DNA from: Bacteroidota bacterium
GTDB taxonomy: Bacteria; Bacteroidota; Ignavibacteria; Ignavibacteriales; Ignavibacteriaceae
Reading direction: 5' to 3'
Assembly (NCBI GenBank): GCA_024278655.1
Contig: JAJRSV010000194.1
Span: forward strand, 1-9,225
DNA length: 9,225 bases
The notes beneath the pieces were generated by a model that was not told the DNA's origin, made no database searches, and saw only the letters and a program-made list of their open reading frames with translations. How positions within the stretch are numbered: the first letter of the stretch is position 1; the number at the start of each line of letters is the position of its first letter. Position numbers and translations under genes: made by a program. Shown piece after piece: positions 5,353-9,225 of this stretch.

Positions 5353-7287
5353 TTAACTTATTGTGTAATCTTTGTTTTTAATTTGAATTGTAATATTATC
5401 AATAAATTCTTTCAATCCCAAAGCACCTTTGTCGCCCTCTTTATGTTTTCGAACCGATATGTTTCCGGCAGTTTGTTCCTTTTCACCAAGAATTAACATG
5501 TAAGGAACCTTCTGCGTTTCCCAGTCACGAATCTTATAACCAATCTTTTCGTTTCGCTCATCGAGTTCAACTCTTATGTCGTGTTTTTTCAATTCGTCGG
5601 TTACTTTTCTTGCATAATCGAAAAAGTGCTGAGATACGGGAATAACCGCAACCTGCACGGGAGCAAGCCAAACGGGGAATGCTCCGCCGAAGTGCTCGAT
5701 AAGCACGCCGAAAAATCTTTCTATCGAACCGAGCAACGCACGGTGAACCATAAACGGTCGGTGTTCCTGTCCGTCTTCGCCGATATAGCTCATATCAAAT
5801 CTCTCAGGCAGATTAAAATCGAACTGGATTGTGCTCATCTGCCATTCGCGTTTAAGGGCATCCCGAACTTTTATATCAATCTTCGGTCCATAGAATGCAC
5901 CGCCGCCTTCGTCAATTTCGTAATCCAGATTCTCATTTTCAAGCGCTTTTTTCAGCGAATCTTCGGCTTTATGCCAGAGAGAATCATCACCAACTGCCTT
6001 TTCGGGTTTGGTTGACAGATAGTATTTCAATTCTTCAAAACCGAATGCTTTCCACATCATTCTTGCAAAGCGGATAACTTCAATTATCTCTGTTTCAACC
6101 TGTTCGTGAGTACAGAAAATATGCGCATCATCCTGCGTAAAGCCTCTAACTCGGAGCAGACCGTGGAGCACGCCGCTTTTTTCGTACCTGTAAACGGTTC
6201 CCAACTCTGCCCATCTTAAAGGAAGATCTCTGTATGAGCGGAGTTTCGATTTGTAAATCATTATATGAAAAGGACAGTTCATCGGTTTGATGTAATAGTC
6301 CTGATCATCAACTTTCATCTCGGCAAACATACTCTCTTTATAAAAATCGAGATGACCGCTTTTTTCCCAGAGCCAGCTTTTGCCCATGTGCGGCGAGTAA
6401 AGAATTTCGTAACCGCTGTTAAGATGAGCTTTGCGCCAGTAATCTTCAATTTCTAATCTAACCCGTGCACCTTTCGGGTGCCAATAAATCAAACCTGCAC
6501 CTGCTTCTTCGTGCGTGCTGAAAAGATCTAACTGCTTTCCTAACTTACGGTGATCTCTTTTCTTCGCTTCTTCCAAAAGCTGCAGGTATTCTTCCAGCAT
6601 TTTCTTTTTCGGAAAGGAGATGCCGTAAATTCTCTGAAGCTGCTTATTCTTTTCATCACCCCGCCAGTATGAACCTGAAATGTTAAGCAGCTTAACATAC
6701 TTTATCTTCCCGGTTGAAGGAACGTGCGGACCGCGACATAAATCTGTGAAGTTACCTTCGTTGTAAATACTTATTGTTTCGGAGTTCTCATCCATTTCGG
6801 AAAGGAGTTCCACCTTATATTGGTCTCCCTTCTTCCTGAAAAACTCAATAGCTTCCTCTTTCGATAATTCAACTCTTTCGAACCGTTCATCTTTTTTGGA
6901 GAGTTCAATCATTTTATCTTCAATCTTCTTCAAATCATCTTCGTGAAGAGTTGAATTGATATCGACATCATAATAAAAGCCGGCATCAATCGCCGGTCCT
7001 ACACCAAACTTAGCTTCGGGATAAATTTCCTGAATTGCGTGAGCCATCAAGTGAGATGTTGAATGCCAGTAAACTTCTTTACCTTCTTCATCGTTAAAGG
7101 TTAAGAATTTAATCGTCGTATCGTGCTCAATCGGGCGGTAAAGGTCAATCACATTGCCGTTTACTTTAGCGGCAAGCGCTTCCTTTGCAAGCCGCGGCGA
7201 AATAGATTCTGCAATCTGATACGCAGTTACGCCTTTATCAAACTCTTTACTGTTCCCGTCGGGAAATGTTATTTTAATTTTATCCAT
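5353..7287 (-). CDS. thrS: Threonine--tRNA ligase
   Basis: A full-length 644-residue ThrRS (E. coli about 642), a cytoplasmic class II homodimer that charges tRNA-Thr and hydrolyses Ser-tRNA-Thr. Domains in order: TGS, residues 1-62 (ITFPDG at the start); editing domain, about 63-225, with HxxxH at H75/H79 and the CRGPH segment at C184-H188; catalytic core, about 240-530, with motif 2 (GTVYRYEKSG around R367), MNCPFHIM, and zinc ligands C338, H389 and H515, each at the place expected from E. coli Cys334/His385/His511; motif 3 LGSIERF about 519-525; and an anticodon-binding domain from about 540 (APVQVAVIPVS). All key residues are present. The ATG at 7287 fits the family, though no good Shine-Dalgarno site precedes it. 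It heads the translation operon, only 23 bases after the tRNA-Val terminator. Confidence 0.99.
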   Translation of the reverse strand: MDKIKITFPDGNSKEFDKGVTAYQIAESISPRLAKEALAAKVNGNVIDLYRPIEHDTTIKFLTFNDEEGKEVYWHSTSHLMAHAIQEIYPEAKFGVGPAIDAGFYYDVDINSTLHEDDLKKIEDKMIELSKKDERFERVELSKEEAIEFFRKKGDQYKVELLSEMDENSETISIYNEGNFTDLCRGPHVPSTGKIKYVKLLNISGSYWRGDEKNKQLQRIYGISFPKKKMLEEYLQLLEEAKKRDHRKLGKQLDLFSTHEEAGAGLIYWHPKGARVRLEIEDYWRKAHLNSGYEILYSPHMGKSWLWEKSGHLDFYKESMFAEMKVDDQDYYIKPMNCPFHIMIYKSKLRSYRDLPLRWAELGTVYRYEKSGVLHGLLRVRGFTQDDAHIFCTHEQVETEIIEVIRFARMMWKAFGFEELKYYLSTKPEKAVGDDSLWHKAEDSLKKALENENLDYEIDEGGGAFYGPKIDIKVRDALKREWQMSTIQFDFNLPERFDMSYIGEDGQEHRPFMVHRALLGSIERFFGVLIEHFGGAFPVWLAPVQVAVIPVSQHFFDYARKVTDELKKHDIRVELDERNEKIGYKIRDWETQKVPYMLILGEKEQTAGNISVRKHKEGDKGALGLKEFIDNITIQIKNKDYTIS

Positions 7288-7310
7288 AAATAATTCGTCT
7301 TTCGCAACAT

Positions 7311-7334
7311 AAAAAAATCGGAGACTTCTCCGAT
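7311..7334 (-). terminator. Intrinsic terminator after tRNA-Val
   Basis: On the minus strand ATCGGAG pairs perfectly with CTCCGAT around AAGT, followed at once by an unbroken run of T (7317-7311). It begins four bases after the tRNA-Val discriminator base. This is a textbook Rho-independent terminator. It lies only 23 bases upstream of the thrS ATG, so it also sits in the thrS leader and could act as an attenuation or readthrough point. Confidence 0.9.
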
Positions 7335-7338
7335 AGTG

Positions 7339-7412
7339 TGGGCTCTATAGGATTCGAACCTATGACCTTCTGCACGTCAAGCAGACGCTCTAACCAACTG
7401 AGCTAAGAGCCC
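7339..7412 (-). tRNA. tRNA-Val (anticodon GAC)
   Basis: The minus strand folds into a complete cloverleaf of 74 bases including the discriminator A: acceptor GGGCTCT/AGAGCCC, D arm GCTC/GAGC, anticodon stem TCTGC/GCAGA with loop TTGACGT (anticodon GAC, reading GUC and GUU), and T arm ATAGG-TTCGAAT-CCTAT. The 3' CCA is not encoded (ACA follows the acceptor strand), so a CCA-adding enzyme is needed. It lies downstream of tRNA-Leu on the same strand, with a repeat-rich spacer of about 290 bases between them. No convincing promoter of its own is visible. Confidence 0.97.
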
Positions 7413-7489
7413 GGGAAAATACTATTGGTTAGCTTAAATGATATTAAAAATATTCAGCCGATTAAAAACAGTCATTTGTCACTGGCTTA

Positions 7490-7515
7490 CCCTACGAAGC
7501 TTTAGCGTAGTAGGG
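7490..7515. repeat. Palindromic REP-like element, copy 1
   Basis: A 26-base imperfect palindrome: outer stem CCCTAC/GTAGGG (6 bp), a three-by-three internal loop GAA/GTA, inner stem GC/GC and a TTTA loop. It is flanked by GTCACTGG on both sides (7478-7485 and 7516-7523, the left copy four bases away), like a target-site duplication. Confidence 0.75.
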
Positions 7516-7534
7516 GTCACTGGTCATTAGCATG

Positions 7535-7561
7535 CCCTCCGAAGCGTTTCGCGAAGGAGGG
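7535..7561. repeat. Palindromic REP-like element, copy 2
   Basis: A 27-base palindrome: outer stem CCCTCC/GGAGGG, internal loop GAA/GAA, inner stem GCG/CGC and a TTT loop. It is homologous to copies 1 and 3 by alignment of CCNNCCGAAGC with its partner strand. GTCATT occurs on both sides (7523-7528 and 7561-7566). Confidence 0.75.
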
Positions 7562-7632
7562 TCATTGGGTCATTTATAGTCATTCGTTGTCATTGAGCAA
7601 TTCATTCAATCACTTTACTCTTTTTACTCCTG

Positions 7633-7658
7633 CCCACCGAAACTTTAGTGTAGGTGGG
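7633..7658. repeat. Palindromic REP-like element, copy 3
   Basis: A 26-base palindrome: outer stem CCCACC/GGTGGG, internal loop GAA/GTA, inner stem AC/GT and a TTTA loop. Compared with copies 1 and 2, changes in both stems are compensated on the partner strand. TTACTC flanks it on both sides (7624-7629 and 7659-7664). Confidence 0.75.
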
Positions 7659-7704
7659 TTACTCTTTTGTCTTTCATTCAACCATTCAGTCATACATTCT
7701 ATAG

Positions 7705-7791
7705 TACCGAGGGCCGGACTCGAACCGGCACGGGAAAATAATTCCCACTGGATTTTAAGTCCAGTGCGTCTACCAATTCCGCCACCCCGGC
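7705..7791 (-). tRNA. tRNA-Leu (anticodon UAA)
   Basis: An 87-base class II tRNA on the minus strand: acceptor GCCGGGG paired with CCTCGGT (including G-T pairs), discriminator A, D arm with the AATTGGTAGAC loop, anticodon stem CTGGA/TCCAG with loop CTTAAAA (anticodon TAA, reading UUA and UUG), a long variable arm GGGAA/TTCCC typical of Leu/Ser tRNAs, and T arm GCCGG-TTCGAGT-CCGGC. CCA is not encoded. A strong promoter lies just upstream. Confidence 0.97.
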
Positions 7792-7816
7792 AGAAATCTT
7801 TGAATTTTAGCTTGTA

Positions 7817-7845
7817 AATATAGATAATGCTAATTCTTTTTGCAA
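7817..7845 (-). promoter_or_regulatory. Sigma70-like promoter of tRNA-Leu
   Basis: The minus strand reads TTGCAA (7845-7840), a 17-base spacer and TATATT (7822-7817). Start of transcription would fall near 7810, leaving a leader of about 19 bases before the mature tRNA 5' end at 7791. Box quality, exact spacing and position all agree. It may also drive tRNA-Val and, by readthrough, thrS. Confidence 0.65.
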
Positions 7846-7950
7846 GAAACCGTTTATTCAATTATGGTAATTTTTAATCACCTCATCCACTTTATTAAGT
7901 AAAGAATTTAACGAAATAAAACAAAATCGCATATCAGCACAAATCTTCAT

Positions 7951-7979
7951 TTAAACAGCGCAGATATTATTTTTATATT
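7951..7979 (+). promoter_or_regulatory. Possible promoter of the mutase gene
   Basis: TTAAAC (7951-7956), a 17-base spacer and TATATT (7974-7979), about 47 bases before the start codon. The -10 box is good but the -35 box is weak and the region is very A/T-rich, so chance similarity is possible. Confidence 0.3.
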
Positions 7980-8012
7980 ATAAGTTGAAATTTTTCAGAA
8001 AAAGTTTTGTGT

Positions 8013-8020
8013 AAAGGAGA
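8013..8020 (+). promoter_or_regulatory. Ribosome binding site deciding the TTG start of the mutase
   Basis: AAAGGAGA with GGAG (8016-8019) six bases before TTG at 8026. The next in-frame ATG is codon 78, inside the conserved catalytic domain, so this site fixes the start. Confidence 0.85.
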
Positions 8021-8025
8021 AAATA

Positions 8026-9225
8026 TTGTCCGAATCAAAACATAATAATTTTAAGCGTTCCGGTTCGGTAACGGAATGGTTGAAGAATACTTACAAGAAA
8101 TTTTTAGCAAAAACCCCCGAACGGAAGAAGGAATTTACGACTGCATCTTTCTCACCGGTAAAGCCGTTATATACTCCGGAAGATGTTAAAAGTGATTATC
8201 AAAACGACATCGGATATCCCGGCGAATATCCATACACACGAGGTGTTCGTCCGACTATGTACCGCGGAAGATTCTGGACAATGCGTCAGTATGCAGGATT
8301 CGGGACTGCGAAAGAATCGAACGAGCGTTACAGATACCTTTTGGAACAGGGGCAGTCAGGTCTTTCGGTTGCATTCGATTTGCCGACTCAAATCGGTTAC
8401 GACAGCGACCACCCGATGGCTTTCGGTGAAGTAGGTAAAGTGGGTGTTGCTATTGATACACTTGCCGATATGGAAATCCTTTTTGATAATATCCCCCTCG
8501 ATAAAGTTTCCACATCGATGACAATTAACGCACCCGCTGCAATTCTGTTAGCTATGTATATTGCCGTTGCGGAAAAACAAGGTGTAACGAGAGATAAGAT
8601 TAGCGGCACAATTCAAAACGATATTCTTAAAGAATACATTGCACGAGGAACTTACATCTTTCCGCCTAAACCTTCGATGCGGCTGATAACAGATGTGTTT
8701 GAGTTTTGTGCAAAAGAAGTCCCGAAATGGAATACAATTTCTATATCGGGATATCACATCCGTGAAGCCGGCTCCACAGCATCGCAGGAGGTTGGATTCA
8801 CACTTGCTAACGGTATTGCCTACGTGCAGGCAGCTATTGATACCGGCTTGAACGTTGATACGTTTGCAAAGAGGTTATCATTCTTCTTCAACTCTCACAA
8901 CGACTTACTTGAAGAAATCGCAAAGTTCCGTGCGGCAAGAAGGATGTGGGCAAAAATTATGAAGGAAAGATTTAACGCAAAAGATCCCCGCTCATTGATG
9001 CTCAGATTCCATACACAAACCGCCGGTTCAACTTTAACGGCACAGCAGGTTGATAACAACATCGTGCGGGTAACTATTCAAACGCTTGCAGCAGTGTTAG
9101 GCGGAACGCAAAGTCTTCACACAAACTCAAAAGACGAGGCACTTGCATTGCCGACAACAGAATCGGTAAGAGTTGCATTAAGAACGCAGCAAATTGTTGC
9201 AGAAGAAAGCGGAGTTACAAACACA
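8026..9225 (+). CDS. Methylmalonyl-CoA mutase catalytic (large) subunit, 3' end beyond the window
   Basis: 400 codons are present with no stop; family members without a fused B12 domain are about 520-560 residues, so roughly a quarter is missing. The enzyme interconverts methylmalonyl-CoA and succinyl-CoA by a radical mechanism using adenosylcobalamin, linking propionate metabolism to the TCA cycle. After a divergent basic N-terminus (1-60) the TIM-barrel domain shows YTRGVRPTMYRGRFWTMRQY at 70-89, SVAFDLPTQIGYDSDHP at 114-130, TSMTINAPAA, GTIQNDILKEYIARGTYIFP, PSMR, SGYHIREAG and QTLAAVLGGTQSLHTNS. Y79 and R219 match the Tyr89 and Arg207 that fix the substrate carboxylate in the Propionibacterium enzyme (isobutyryl-CoA mutases have Phe/Gln); Y243 and H244 match its catalytic Tyr/His. 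The sequence is closest in style to the archaeal-type large subunit, which works with a separate B12-binding protein not seen here. The TTG start is fixed by AAAGGAGA. It is divergent from the tRNA genes. Confidence 0.95.
   Translation, partial: MSESKHNNFKRSGSVTEWLKNTYKKFLAKTPERKKEFTTASFSPVKPLYTPEDVKSDYQNDIGYPGEYPYTRGVRPTMYRGRFWTMRQYAGFGTAKESNERYRYLLEQGQSGLSVAFDLPTQIGYDSDHPMAFGEVGKVGVAIDTLADMEILFDNIPLDKVSTSMTINAPAAILLAMYIAVAEKQGVTRDKISGTIQNDILKEYIARGTYIFPPKPSMRLITDVFEFCAKEVPKWNTISISGYHIREAGSTASQEVGFTLANGIAYVQAAIDTGLNVDTFAKRLSFFFNSHNDLLEEIAKFRAARRMWAKIMKERFNAKDPRSLMLRFHTQTAGSTLTAQQVDNNIVRVTIQTLAAVLGGTQSLHTNSKDEALALPTTESVRVALRTQQIVAEESGVTNT

Larger units (their letters stand above)
7413..7704. 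repeat. Gene-free, repeat-rich spacer between the two tRNAs
   Basis: About 290 bases with no believable coding region. On the minus strand the hexamer AATGAC (with AGTGAC variants) recurs roughly eight times between about 7470 and 7600, for example CAATGACAACGAATGACT. Three related palindromes (7490-7515, 7535-7561, 7633-7658) are set into this field. None of the palindromes has a T run placed to make it a clear terminator. The pattern resembles intergenic REP/MITE-type repeat clusters. Confidence 0.8.

Noticed and set aside
5581..6456. Plus-strand open frames opposite thrS
   Set aside because: They lie antisense to conserved ThrRS domains and have no recognisable motifs.
7288..7334. T-box or threonine-codon leader-peptide attenuator before thrS
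   Set aside because: There is no room for a T-box specifier domain or leader peptide; the hairpin directly follows tRNA-Val and is explained as its terminator.
7470..7665. CRISPR-like array
   Set aside because: Repeats are too short (about 6-8 bases), spacing is irregular and the palindromes diverge; no cas genes are in view.
7587..7861. Open frames on both strands over the tRNA-Leu gene and its surroundings
   Set aside because: They translate the tRNA and the palindromes (phrases such as RAGLEPAR are the usual product of reading tRNA genes). No ribosome binding site or family resemblance; the RNA gene explains the conservation.
8183..8757. Short open frames on both strands overlapping the mutase
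   Set aside because: The continuous 400-codon frame beginning at TTG 8026 encodes a clear family protein through the whole interval; the others are shadows.
1..9225. New defence, toxin-antitoxin or mobile multi-gene system
   Set aside because: Every substantial coding region belongs to a known housekeeping family; no unexplained protein cluster remains in this window.

Overview
The window is a block of housekeeping genes from a moderately AT-rich bacterium. Codon use, the archaeal-type (separate catalytic subunit) methylmalonyl-CoA mutase, good but not universal Shine-Dalgarno sites, and the order thrS-infC-rpmI-rplT-pheS-pheT-(coiled coil)-zapA suggest the Bacteroidota/Chlorobi side of the tree, perhaps an Ignavibacteria-like lineage. 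That placement is inference; no marker here settles it.

Minus strand, reading from 7791 down to 1. A sigma70-like promoter (7817-7845) precedes tRNA-Leu(UAA). About 290 bases without a gene follow, carrying three related palindromes inside a field of short AATGAC-type repeats. Then come tRNA-Val(GAC) and a strong intrinsic terminator that ends only 23 bases before thrS. The translation operon follows: thrS (threonyl-tRNA synthetase), infC (IF3, with a non-standard AUC start), rpmI (L35), rplT (L20), a hairpin, pheS and pheT (both subunits of phenylalanyl-tRNA synthetase), a small ZapB-like coiled-coil gene and zapA (Z-ring protein). The last 78 bases have the position and look of the start of a 6S RNA gene, cut by the window edge.

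Plus strand, 8026 to the right edge: the first 400 codons of a methylmalonyl-CoA mutase catalytic subunit, starting at TTG behind a strong ribosome binding site. It is divergent from the tRNAs.

The most striking anomaly is an in-frame TAA at codon 222 of pheS. Reading frame and family sequence are intact on both sides, yet the stop would remove class II motif 3 from an essential enzyme. The other points worth a second look are the palindrome trio with compensatory base changes, the infC AUC start, the terminator sitting between tRNA-Val and thrS, and the candidate 6S RNA. I see no defence system, transposase, CRISPR array, prophage or obviously new multi-gene system; the window is mostly core genome.
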